From CALJTV01 sp034435835 (lineage in GTDB: Bacteria > Chloroflexota > Dehalococcoidia > GIF9 > UBA5629), in assembly GCA_034435835.1 (NCBI GenBank), contig DAOTWF010000030.1, forward strand, positions 146,498 to 210,497: a stretch of DNA of 64,000 nucleotides, read 5' to 3'. The notes under the pieces are model-generated. The model ran no database searches and had not been told where the DNA came from. It saw nothing but the letters and a program-made list of their open reading frames with translations. Every line of letters starts with the position of its first letter. Position 1 is the stretch's first letter. The translations under genes were made by a program, and so were the position numbers. Below, in pieces: positions 54,369 through 61,408 of this stretch.

Positions 54369-56141
54369 TTAGTCCAGGATGTACTCATGGTCAACCGTAT
54401 CGCCCTCCTGCGGGCATACCATGGTGGCTTGCAAGCCGAAAAAGCGCAGTCTATCCGGCAGCATGTTGAGCAGGCGTCTGAGCACGCTGGCTGCCGACTG
54501 ACCGGGCTTGACGGTAAGTCTGGGGTAGAGGGAAGTTGACAGGGTGCTCCGGCTCTGGTATGTGAGAGAGCCCCCCACCGCCTGCAGCACCGCGGCGATA
54601 AGCTGGTATGCGGTATAATCATTGGAGCCGATGTTCCACTCCACCGGCTGGTTGAACTGGTAGCGCTCCAGAAGCGCCCAGGCGTCGACCGCCTCTATTC
54701 TGAAGGTGCTCTGCGCCGGTCCTCTTTTGTAGCCCCACGAGTCTATGAAGTACCTCGCCGTCTCCTGGTACTCTTCCCCCTGCGGCGTCTTATAACCCAG
54801 ATATAGGTTGACCCGTGAGCCTCGTTTTAGGTGCTCCAGATTGCCGGAGCCCGGGCTGTTGAAGTAGCCTTTGGAGTTATCGAGGTAGACGGTGAGCGCG
54901 GCTCCCGCCTCCTTCTGTCTTTCCTCGAGCCTCACTATCCGGTCCATGGGGATGGTAAACCTGCTTCCTGCGCCTGTGCCCGGGGTGGGTGGCTGCCACG
55001 ATGACGGGATACCAGCCCGCCAGACCTCGTTAGCCTGCGTTGCCCAGAGGTGGGTACCGTCGGCGCACAGGGACATCCCGTACTGGGCGTATGTGGGTAT
55101 GCTGTCCGCCTTGGTCCACCGGCCATCAAAGAAGTCCGTGGCTGGCTGAAGCCTGAAAATCCACGGCGTGCCCGCCCTCGTGAGACAGAGAAGGGCGGGA
55201 TAGTTAGCCGGCTTGCATAAAGAGGGACCGGCTACATCCGGTGCCTCCCCCGCCAGCATTTCCAGCACAGCCTGGTTTACCTCCCAGTATGTGGGGGCCT
55301 TTCTGGCGTCGGCGCTCCCCCTCTGCTGCTGGTCGAACCGTCTCTGCGCTATCTGTCCCCTGATGTCGAGCCTTGCTCTGGCAAGCCCCACCTTGGCATC
55401 CGTTGCCCAGACGCCGGAGGTCACCCTATAGCCCTGACCGTAGACCATGCGCTGCACCGTCAGGTAAGACCCCTCCACCACGAGGGCGATGATGTTGTAA
55501 TCGCCCTCAAAGTACATGGCTAGAGCCTGGACGTCGAACTGACCGGTGCGCTGGCCCGTGCCGGTGCTCCAGCTTCCCGAGGTCCTGCGCTGGATATAGA
55601 GGGCTCTGGCTGCGTTGATGTCCGACGCATGAACGACAGCGCAATCGCCATTGGGCTTGAAGGCGATGGCGACTCCCCTCTCGCATGGTCTGGTGTTCGT
55701 CATGCTCACCCAGTTGCCCCAGCTGACGCCGTCATCGGTTGACTCCCTTCTATACAGATAGGCGGCGTCCATCGCCACGATGATGACATTATTACCCGCA
55801 GCGCCGATGGCTACCCTGCCCTGGGGGCTTGAAGGGACCGTGCCGATGTTGGTCCACTGCCCGAAGTTGCTGCCGGGGCTGGGACCGGGCACCCGGGAAT
55901 AAAAGACGGTCGTCCCCTGCACCCTCACCCTGTGGAGGGTGCCGGCGCCTGAGATACAGCTACCGTGCCAGAACTGCGGCTCCGTGCCGCCGTATAGCTT
56001 CGTCCAGTTAAACAGCCCTCCACCCCAATGCACCGATGGCTGCGACTGGGGGTGGCCGTAAGCCTGCACCTCAAGCTTGATGATGGGCTTGCCGAAGGGG
56101 CGCCGCTGGGCTGTGGCTAGCGTTTCGGATATCGTCCTCAT
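54369..56141 (-). CDS. Tail hub protein with inserted beta-propeller (N-terminal part)
   Basis: A 590-residue protein. The N-terminal strand region MRTISETLATAQRRPFGKP starts a hub. Residues about 45-390 are BNR/sialidase-like propeller strands, for example ESTDDGVSWGNWVSM and AAGNNVIIVAMD. The C-terminal 190 residues return to a baseplate-hub fold: ALTVYLDNSKGYFNSPGSG, RGSRVNLYLGYKTP, FRIEAVDAWALLERY and PGQSAASVLRRLLNMLPD. It ends abruptly at EGDTVDHEYILD, before the usual C-terminal domain. Its ATG overlaps the upstream short ORF (ATGA). Confidence 0.6.
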   Translation of the reverse strand: MRTISETLATAQRRPFGKPIIKLEVQAYGHPQSQPSVHWGGGLFNWTKLYGGTEPQFWHGSCISGAGTLHRVRVQGTTVFYSRVPGPSPGSNFGQWTNIGTVPSSPQGRVAIGAAGNNVIIVAMDAAYLYRRESTDDGVSWGNWVSMTNTRPCERGVAIAFKPNGDCAVVHASDINAARALYIQRRTSGSWSTGTGQRTGQFDVQALAMYFEGDYNIIALVVEGSYLTVQRMVYGQGYRVTSGVWATDAKVGLARARLDIRGQIAQRRFDQQQRGSADARKAPTYWEVNQAVLEMLAGEAPDVAGPSLCKPANYPALLCLTRAGTPWIFRLQPATDFFDGRWTKADSIPTYAQYGMSLCADGTHLWATQANEVWRAGIPSSWQPPTPGTGAGSRFTIPMDRIVRLEERQKEAGAALTVYLDNSKGYFNSPGSGNLEHLKRGSRVNLYLGYKTPQGEEYQETARYFIDSWGYKRGPAQSTFRIEAVDAWALLERYQFNQPVEWNIGSNDYTAYQLIAAVLQAVGGSLTYQSRSTLSTSLYPRLTVKPGQSAASVLRRLLNMLPDRLRFFGLQATMVCPQEGDTVDHEYILD

Positions 56142-56272
56142 CGGTCCCTCCAGGGGTAATGCATTAACGTGGCGATCGCCGGACCCGCCGCCGTGAGCGG
56201 GGCTTCTATACAGGCTGGAAAGGATCGCACCGGGGGCTTTAATAAACCGGCTATTGTTGGCGGTCCGGACAT
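56138..56272 (-). CDS. Possible 44-residue ORF coupled to the hub gene
   Basis: Starts at ATG 56272 (MSGPPTIAGLLKPPV) and ends YPWRDR, with its stop overlapping the hub ATG by 4 nt. It fills the only gap between the holin-like and hub genes. There is no clear Shine-Dalgarno and no recognisable domain. The coupling overlap is the main support. Confidence 0.35.
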   Translation of the reverse strand: MSGPPTIAGLLKPPVRSFPACIEAPLTAAGPAIATLMHYPWRDR

Positions 56273-56285
56273 AATATAGGGAGCG

Positions 56286-56987
56286 CTAGGCTGCCAGCTC
56301 GCCGACGCTGTACAAGGTCGGCGTGCCCTGCGGGATGCTCTTACACCGGCGCCAGTCAAAGCCCGCCCTTACTGCGTTTTCCAGCTCCTCCAGGGTGGCG
56401 GTAGCCCTGCGGCAGGTCGCCCGGAATTCATACAGGTCCGGCGGATGAAGTTTACAGCCGTTGGGGTCTTTGTTGTTGAACTCCAGCTCTTTCCAGGCGT
56501 CCTCGGCAAGCCCCTGCAGGTAGCGCCAGTAAGCCAGCGCCTGCCTGATATCGGTGCACTCCGTCTGCTGCCCCAGCTGCTCCGCCGCCCTGTATATACT
56601 GGTCAAAGCCCGCGGCGCCTCCGGGAACGCCTTTTTAGCCAGCTCCGCGGCGGCGATGTGGAGCTCACGGATGAACTCCGCCTCGTCGAAGGGCTGCTGC
56701 ACCGGTGCGGGCTGGGCTGCTGGCTCGGCTTGGGTGACCTGCGGCTTGGTGCTGAGCATGGTGTAATAGGCTTGCTCCGCCTCCGCCCTTCTAATGTCGT
56801 TCCAGCCCTCCACCACCAGATAGGCTACGCCTGAAATCAGCATCGCCAGCAGGGGCACGAATTCCTGAAGCTCGGCTGCCCGCTGCGGGTCTCCGACGAA
56901 CGTGGTGACCACGGCGGTCAGGAAGGTGGCGACAAAGACGCTGTACTTCTTCTTGCCCGCCAAGAACTTATCTATCCTGTCTCCCAT
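56286..56987 (-). CDS. Holin-like membrane protein with long cytoplasmic tail
   Basis: A 233-residue protein. Two hydrophobic helices lie near the N-terminus: about residues 15-31 (YSVFVATFLTAVVTTFV) and 42-60 (FVPLLAMLISGVAYLVVEG), separated by a short hinge as in small holins. The remaining 170 residues are soluble and helical, with alanine- and glutamine-rich parts and paired cysteines. A holin function is possible but unproven; a membrane-bound assembly protein is another option. ATG 56987 has AAAGGAG upstream and overlaps the end of the 32-residue ORF. Confidence 0.55.
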   Translation of the reverse strand: MGDRIDKFLAGKKKYSVFVATFLTAVVTTFVGDPQRAAELQEFVPLLAMLISGVAYLVVEGWNDIRRAEAEQAYYTMLSTKPQVTQAEPAAQPAPVQQPFDEAEFIRELHIAAAELAKKAFPEAPRALTSIYRAAEQLGQQTECTDIRQALAYWRYLQGLAEDAWKELEFNNKDPNGCKLHPPDLYEFRATCRRATATLEELENAVRAGFDWRRCKSIPQGTPTLYSVGELAA

Positions 56988-57070
56988 TTCTTCTCTCCTT
57001 TGCCTCTCGTTTTAGCCGCCATCACAATATCGGCGATGACCAGCGCGGCCATGAGTGGCCAGAACCACAT
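56972..57070 (-). CDS. 32-residue membrane peptide with near-perfect RBS
   Basis: ATG 57070 is preceded by AAGGAGGTGAATC, a near-perfect Shine-Dalgarno at good spacing. The peptide starts MWFWPLMAALVIADIVMAAK, a single membrane helix, and then becomes basic (RGKGEKKWETG). It overlaps the start of the holin-like gene by 16 nt, suggesting translational coupling. A small phage membrane protein such as a holin partner or spanin-like peptide would fit; the function is unknown. Confidence 0.6.
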   Translation of the reverse strand: MWFWPLMAALVIADIVMAAKTRGKGEKKWETG

Positions 57071-57081
57071 GATTCACCTCC

Positions 57082-57432
57082 TTAAATCAGCGCCAGCAAC
57101 GTGTCCGGGACCGGCTTGCCGTTCTCCTCGTAGTGGCGGGCTAGGTGCCTGGCTGCCTCCAGTATCTGCTCCTCGGTGGCTTCGACGCGCTTCCCCCGAT
57201 ACCCGCCGGGCGATAGGGCGGCTACGGCTGGCGGCAGCCTGTCCCAGTCGGTGGTGCGGTAGTGTCCCAGCTTGCCCCTGATAGCCCTATAGATGGCTCT
57301 GGTATGGTGGGGGAGCTTCCATGTCCCGGGGTCATCCTTATCGCCCACGATGGCGAATGCCTGATAGGGCAAGCCCTCTCTGGTCGGTGGTAGTGCCTGT
57401 GCAATCTTCTCCCCTGCCTTCGTCTTTGCCAT
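57082..57432 (-). CDS. Stand-alone 'KLPHH...HLARHY' domain protein
   Basis: A 116-residue soluble protein. The motifs TWKLPHHTRAIYRAI and ARHLARHYEENGKPVP resemble a short domain that usually sits next to, or fused to, HK97-type prohead proteases and some scaffold proteins, where a KLPHHD segment is followed by a helical HLARHY segment. Here no protease is attached, and none is recognisable in the cluster. SD AGGAGA precedes the ATG. It probably acts in head assembly or DNA packaging; this is inference from position and motif. Confidence 0.5.
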   Translation of the reverse strand: MAKTKAGEKIAQALPPTREGLPYQAFAIVGDKDDPGTWKLPHHTRAIYRAIRGKLGHYRTTDWDRLPPAVAALSPGGYRGKRVEATEEQILEAARHLARHYEENGKPVPDTLLALI

Positions 57433-57443
57433 TTTCCTCTCCT

Positions 57444-58043
57444 TTAATCGTTCTCCGTATACAGGACTGAAGTCCTCGCTCTGTTATCGCGGGCGTGAGC
57501 CCTGAGCGACCGCCTGAAGCGGTCGAGCATGTCCTGCCCCCACCGGAGGTAGTCCGCGTCCGCCTGCGCTCCGCCGATTCCTGCGGTCTCGGTGACATAC
57601 TGGGCTATACTGAGCACGGCGTAGGCTGCCGCCCCCAGGGCGACCACGTCCTCAAATTGCGGTGGGATGGTGCTGGTCTGGCTGTCCAAGATGTGGGGCG
57701 CCAGCCAGAAGACCCTGGCATCGGTGCCGTCCCCCGAAACATCGCCCAGCAGGGTCAGGGTGTCCCTGAATATGGCGAAGCGCCGGTAGCTTTTCGGACT
57801 GCGCCCCTGCGGAAACTCCACGCGCTCGATTCTGATGCGGGGCGATAGGGCGCTGATGTCCAGCTCGCGGCTGTCGGGCTGGGTCTGCACCCCGGTGCTC
57901 ATCTCCCTGGGCACATAGCGTGAGAACTCGGCAACCGCGCGCTGGATGGCGCGGTCTATCTCGCCGTCCGTCCAGCGGTAATTGTTCGAGTCCTCGTCCT
58001 TAAGGTCTCGGCGTACCAGCGCTCTCATCTGCGATAGGTCCAT
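57444..58043 (-). CDS. Head-tail adaptor / connector-like protein
   Basis: A 199-residue protein placed directly after the capsid gene in transcription order, as is usual for connectors. N-terminal MDLSQMRALVRRDLKD and WTDGEIDRAIQRAVAEFSRYVPRE form the helix pair typical of gp6/gp15-type adaptors. A beta insert follows, then a C-terminal helical part with AALGAAAYAVLSIAQ-like alanine-rich helices (VVALGAAAYAVLSIAQYV). It would form the ring between portal and tail. Confidence 0.6.
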   Translation of the reverse strand: MDLSQMRALVRRDLKDEDSNNYRWTDGEIDRAIQRAVAEFSRYVPREMSTGVQTQPDSRELDISALSPRIRIERVEFPQGRSPKSYRRFAIFRDTLTLLGDVSGDGTDARVFWLAPHILDSQTSTIPPQFEDVVALGAAAYAVLSIAQYVTETAGIGGAQADADYLRWGQDMLDRFRRSLRAHARDNRARTSVLYTEND

Positions 58044-58061
58044 TTTTCCCTGCCGGGCGCC

Positions 58062-58122
58062 CTCAAGGGGGGTGCTTCCGGCGCCTTATTCATATTTCAT
58101 CCGTCCACCTGCCCCCCTTGAG
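58062..58122 (-). promoter_or_regulatory. 11-bp perfect inverted repeat after the capsid gene
   Basis: CTCAAGGGGGG (58062-58072) pairs with CCCCCCTTGAG (58112-58122) around a 39-nt loop in the only long gap (148 nt) inside the cluster. A stem here would lie just after the capsid coding region on the transcript, where phages often place an attenuator or an RNA-processing site that lowers expression of later genes. There is no T-run. Confidence 0.45.
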
Positions 58123-58191
58123 AGCTGTGAAGGTTATGGGTGCGGGCGGGAAGGAGGCAAAACCGCCCGGGGGCATTCAGCCGCCAAACCG

Positions 58192-59133
58192 CTAATCGGT
58201 GACGCCGATAAGGGCTGCCCTAGCCAGCCTGGAGAAGTCCACGATGCCGCAGTACCACTTTATGCGGGTGCGGGTGGCGTCGTAGGACTCAAGGCTACCG
58301 ATGGGCTCGACCTGGAGCCCGCCGGGTCCCTGAATGCCGCAGACCGCCCCTTCTCCGAATTTCAGGGCGTAGATGGTAGAGCACTGCCCACCGGCGACCG
58401 CGGTCTCGTAACCTGAAGACAAAGTGTGGGTGTTCGAGATATAGTCCGAGACGCCCACCGGTATGCCGTTATAGAGCTGGATATACTCACCGAAGGCGTT
58501 TTTCTCCGTCTCCAGGTAGCTACCTGAAGCCCTGACCAGCGCCTGCAGCTTCCTGCGGCTGCGCTTGCTCATCAAGAGCAGGTCCGGCTTACCGGGCTTA
58601 ACGGCGTCCACCAGCTCATCGAGCTTGGACAGGGTGAGCGCCCCGCCGCCGCCGCCCATGGTGACCACCTGACTGCCCGGCTGGCTGGTATCTATGAGCC
58701 TGACGATGCCGTCGAAGGCGGCGGCGTCGCCAGCCATGCCCAGGAAGTCGGTGGTGGTGCCGTAAATAAAAGTCTCCTCAAACTTCTGCTTCACGGCTCT
58801 GGCGGCAAGCTCCAGCACAGCCGCTTCGATGTCCATAACATTCGAGCGGGTGCCCTTGACATAGTTGTCCACATCGGCGTCCTCGACCAGTATCTTCAAG
58901 GTAGCGGTGAGCTGGTCGAACTCAAAGTTGCCGGGGGCATCGATCTCGCCGCCTACGGCGTAAAACTTCGCCTCCGGGGCGGTCCGCTCCCTGTTATAGG
59001 TGAGTGCGTTCCCCACGATCTCGATAAACGGCATCATCTGGAGGATGGGGCTGTCCCTGACGATGGTCTCGATGATGCCCTGATAGAGGACGTCGTTTGA
59101 AAGTTTAGCGTACTCGCTTAAGGTGGTTGCCAT
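58192..59133 (-). CDS. Major capsid protein, HK97-type fold
   Basis: A 313-residue coat protein. N-terminal helix region MATTLSEYAKLSNDVLYQGI, then TYNRERTAPEAKFYAVGGEI and a P-loop/A-domain plan with LMSKRSRRKLQALVRASGSY and NGIPVGVSDYISNTHT. The C-terminal AVCGIQGPGGLQVEPIG strand and a final hydrophobic helix match the capsid family common in podo- and siphoviruses. There is no N-terminal protease-cleaved delta domain, in line with a separate scaffold upstream. SD AAAGGAGTG precedes the ATG. Confidence 0.78.
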   Translation of the reverse strand: MATTLSEYAKLSNDVLYQGIIETIVRDSPILQMMPFIEIVGNALTYNRERTAPEAKFYAVGGEIDAPGNFEFDQLTATLKILVEDADVDNYVKGTRSNVMDIEAAVLELAARAVKQKFEETFIYGTTTDFLGMAGDAAAFDGIVRLIDTSQPGSQVVTMGGGGGALTLSKLDELVDAVKPGKPDLLLMSKRSRRKLQALVRASGSYLETEKNAFGEYIQLYNGIPVGVSDYISNTHTLSSGYETAVAGGQCSTIYALKFGEGAVCGIQGPGGLQVEPIGSLESYDATRTRIKWYCGIVDFSRLARAALIGVTD

Positions 59134-59158
59134 CTTACTTCACTCCTTTTTCGTCCGG

Positions 59159-59656
59159 TTATTTCGCCTGCCTGTTCCTCACGGCGTAGGCTATTTTCTC
59201 CCTGGGGCTCAAAGCCGACAGGTCGGGCTCCTGCCGCGGCGGCGCGCCTGCGGGGACCTGCACCTCTTTTGCCTGACCTGCGATGGCTTCTTTCACCTTA
59301 CTGACCAGGTCGTTGGCTCTTCTAATAGAAGCCTTCACCTCGTCCACGGTGTCCCCCGCGATGACCTCCGCTGGGACAAGGGGGTTATGCTCGCAGGCGA
59401 GGCGCTTATATTCCTCCACGGCGAAGGCATAGGCCGCTCTGGCGCCCTCAAGCTCCTGCCTGGTGAGCTCCAGCGACCTCTTCAAAGCTCCGATGTCCTC
59501 GTCCCTGATAGACACCTCCCGCTCGAGGGCGGCTATCCTGGCTTTAAGCTCCTCAGCCCCCGCCGCCCCGGCTTCAAGCTCCTGCCTGATGTCCTTCCTT
59601 GCGTCCTCTCCGGGGTCGCCGTTTTTCTCCTGCGGTTCCGGGTCAACTACGGGCAT
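59159..59656 (-). CDS. Capsid scaffolding protein (coiled coil)
   Basis: A 165-residue, highly charged protein between portal and capsid genes, the usual place for a scaffold. Residues about 35-90 form a coiled coil (ELKARIAALEREVSIRDED, ALKRSLELTRQELEGARA). The C-terminal tail PDLSALSPREKIAYAVRNRQ is basic and amphipathic, as in scaffolds that dock on the coat protein. No protease motif is seen. Confidence 0.7.
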   Translation of the reverse strand: MPVVDPEPQEKNGDPGEDARKDIRQELEAGAAGAEELKARIAALEREVSIRDEDIGALKRSLELTRQELEGARAAYAFAVEEYKRLACEHNPLVPAEVIAGDTVDEVKASIRRANDLVSKVKEAIAGQAKEVQVPAGAPPRQEPDLSALSPREKIAYAVRNRQAK

Positions 59657-59676
59657 TCTCCCTTTTCTCCTTTCGT

Positions 59677-61056
59677 TTAATCTTCGAAGCCCTCCGGCTC
59701 GGCTGACGTCGCCCTCACTCTCGCTCCGCCTCTGCCGGGGCTCGCCCTCAAAGTCTGGTTCATCTCCATAATCCGCCGCCTCTCATCCAGCCATCTCTGA
59801 AACTCGACGTCGGGGTCCCTGATGCCGAGCTCGTTCATGGCGGTACGGCGTGCGTGGATACCCGACATAACGAGCAGCTGCTCATTCTGCGCCTGCCGTG
59901 CCCTGTCCTGCGGGATGATGCTGCCCCACTGCACCTGCACGGTGACATCGGTCAGGTCCTCCTTCCCATAGAGGCGGTGAAGCTCCAAAATCATCCGGCA
60001 CCGCTTCTCGTAGGCTGCCTTTCTGATGGTCCGCTTCCGCTGCACCTTCTGGAGCAGGCTCTGCAGCTCCACCTCAAGGGCAACGCCCGAAAGCTCCCTT
60101 TCTATGCCGCCGTAGGCTGCCCGGGGCGCCTCCGACAAATCGTGGAGACAGCGGTAAATCAGCCCGATGTAGTCGACATGAAGTCTAATACCACCGCCTT
60201 GAAGCAGGTCAAGGATATACGCCCTGGTATCGGGCGGCAATGTCCACACCGCCCCGGGCTGCACCTGGATGTCCTCGGCTTGCTCCACGCCCTCGAGCAC
60301 GGCGATGGGGTTACCTGACACCTCGAGGATGCGGGACAGCTGGGTCAGCGCCCTATTGAGCTCCCGCTGCGGCTGCATAAGCTGGGGGATATCGGAGACG
60401 CCCCAGAACTCCTTCGGCTGGCGCAGGTTGGGGAAGATGACGAACGGGATAAAGCCGTAGGGGTTCCTCTGCCTCTTAAGGGGCTGGTCGCCCAGGTAGA
60501 GCTCGAAGTCCGTTGCCGTCCACACCTCGGTTATCCTTGCGCTCCTGCCGGCTAGCTTGATGCCGTAGAGCATCTGTATCTCATCTGCGGTCAGCTGGTA
60601 CTGGGAAGCCACCCTCCACACCCTGGAGGTATCATCGCCCAGCCACCAGGCATATACCCCCTCCAGCGACGGGCTGGCGACCCTGATGCGCTTTTCCTGC
60701 GTGTCCCAGAGCACCTTATAGCAGCCGTCGCCCAGGACGGCGCAGTCGACCTCCGTCTCGTAGTCCAGCTGTGCCAGGTGGTTTTTATCGTAGACATCGT
60801 AGAGGACGGCTTCAGCCCGCCTCGCCCTCTCCCTCGCCCCGTCCGTGTCGTCTCCGGGGATGCACATCATATTGAAGCCGTGCATCAGATAGCTGGTGAC
60901 CTTGTCGATGGCTACCCTGGTGTAATTGAACACAAGCTGGCGGTGGCGTGAGCGCTCCTGCCACTGGATGCCGTTGTAGAAGTCGAGGTGCTGCCTGTAG
61001 CCGGCTAAACGCTTTGTATCGCGGGAAGCCAGCCCCCTGGGGCTGAAGTCGCTCAT
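59677..61056 (-). CDS. Phage portal protein
   Basis: A 459-residue portal, forming the DNA gate at one capsid vertex. Family-like segments: RLAGYRQHLDFYNGIQWQER, the N-terminal VFNYTRVAIDKVTSYLMHG, DCAVLGDGCYKVLWD, PYGFIPFVIFPNLRQP and QRELNRALTQLSRILEVSG in the stem/clip region. ATG 61056 overlaps the upstream HTH stop (ATGA). A longer reading upstream in the same frame is only the shadow of the HTH gene. Confidence 0.8.
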   Translation of the reverse strand: MSDFSPRGLASRDTKRLAGYRQHLDFYNGIQWQERSRHRQLVFNYTRVAIDKVTSYLMHGFNMMCIPGDDTDGARERARRAEAVLYDVYDKNHLAQLDYETEVDCAVLGDGCYKVLWDTQEKRIRVASPSLEGVYAWWLGDDTSRVWRVASQYQLTADEIQMLYGIKLAGRSARITEVWTATDFELYLGDQPLKRQRNPYGFIPFVIFPNLRQPKEFWGVSDIPQLMQPQRELNRALTQLSRILEVSGNPIAVLEGVEQAEDIQVQPGAVWTLPPDTRAYILDLLQGGGIRLHVDYIGLIYRCLHDLSEAPRAAYGGIERELSGVALEVELQSLLQKVQRKRTIRKAAYEKRCRMILELHRLYGKEDLTDVTVQVQWGSIIPQDRARQAQNEQLLVMSGIHARRTAMNELGIRDPDVEFQRWLDERRRIMEMNQTLRASPGRGGARVRATSAEPEGFED

Positions 61057-61301
61057 GCCACCCCCTTGAGCGCCCGCTGCACCGTGCGCACGCTGACACC
61101 GAAAGCCCTGGCTATCTCGGCGGTCCCCCTGCCCCGGGCTTTCAGCTCCCGCATCCTCTCCGCCCTCACCTTCAGCCTCAGCCGCTGCCTCAAGCGCGGC
61201 TCCTCCTCCACACACCTCTCCAGCGGACACTCCAGACACCTGGGATGAAGCTCACAACCCTCATCCCGCCGCTCAAAGTCCTCGGTCAAAAACCCCACCA
61301 T
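61053..61301 (-). CDS. Small Cys-rich helix-turn-helix protein, first gene of the phage cluster
   Basis: An 82-residue protein. Cysteines in CELHPRCLECPLERC (about residues 16-30) could bind a metal. The C-terminal half is basic, with a helix-turn-helix: ARGRGTAEIARAFGVSVRTV. It occupies the place where a terminase small subunit or a late regulator would sit, directly before the portal gene. DNA binding is likely; either role is inference. Confidence 0.6.
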   Translation of the reverse strand: MVGFLTEDFERRDEGCELHPRCLECPLERCVEEEPRLRQRLRLKVRAERMRELKARGRGTAEIARAFGVSVRTVQRALKGVA

Positions 61302-61408
61302 AATACCATAAATATTAGTACACGTGTTCTATCATTTCAAGGGGATGATGTCGCTGTGTGGGGTCTGCGGGCTTGACAAAAGCGGTCAAAAAGGCAAAAC
61401 TGGTAGGC

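Larger units (their letters stand above)
53075..61301 (-). mobile_element. Phage-derived structural gene cluster
   Basis: About 8.2 kb of tightly packed, same-strand genes with ATGA overlaps and short gaps: HTH, portal, scaffold, capsid, adaptor, small proteins, holin-like protein, tail hub, fibre, hub C-terminus. I found no integrase, terminase, replication, lysin, tail-tube or tape-measure gene. The flanks are host-type genes (LuxR regulator 10 nt left; surface-protein gene on the other strand about 110 nt right). I see no attachment-site repeats at the edges. It is either a reduced prophage or a retained particle-forming module. Confidence 0.75.

Noticed and set aside
61057..61239. N-terminal extension of the portal frame by about 61 residues
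   Set aside because: The region is the coding sequence of the HTH protein in another frame, and the ATGA overlap with a Shine-Dalgarno fixes the portal start at 61056.
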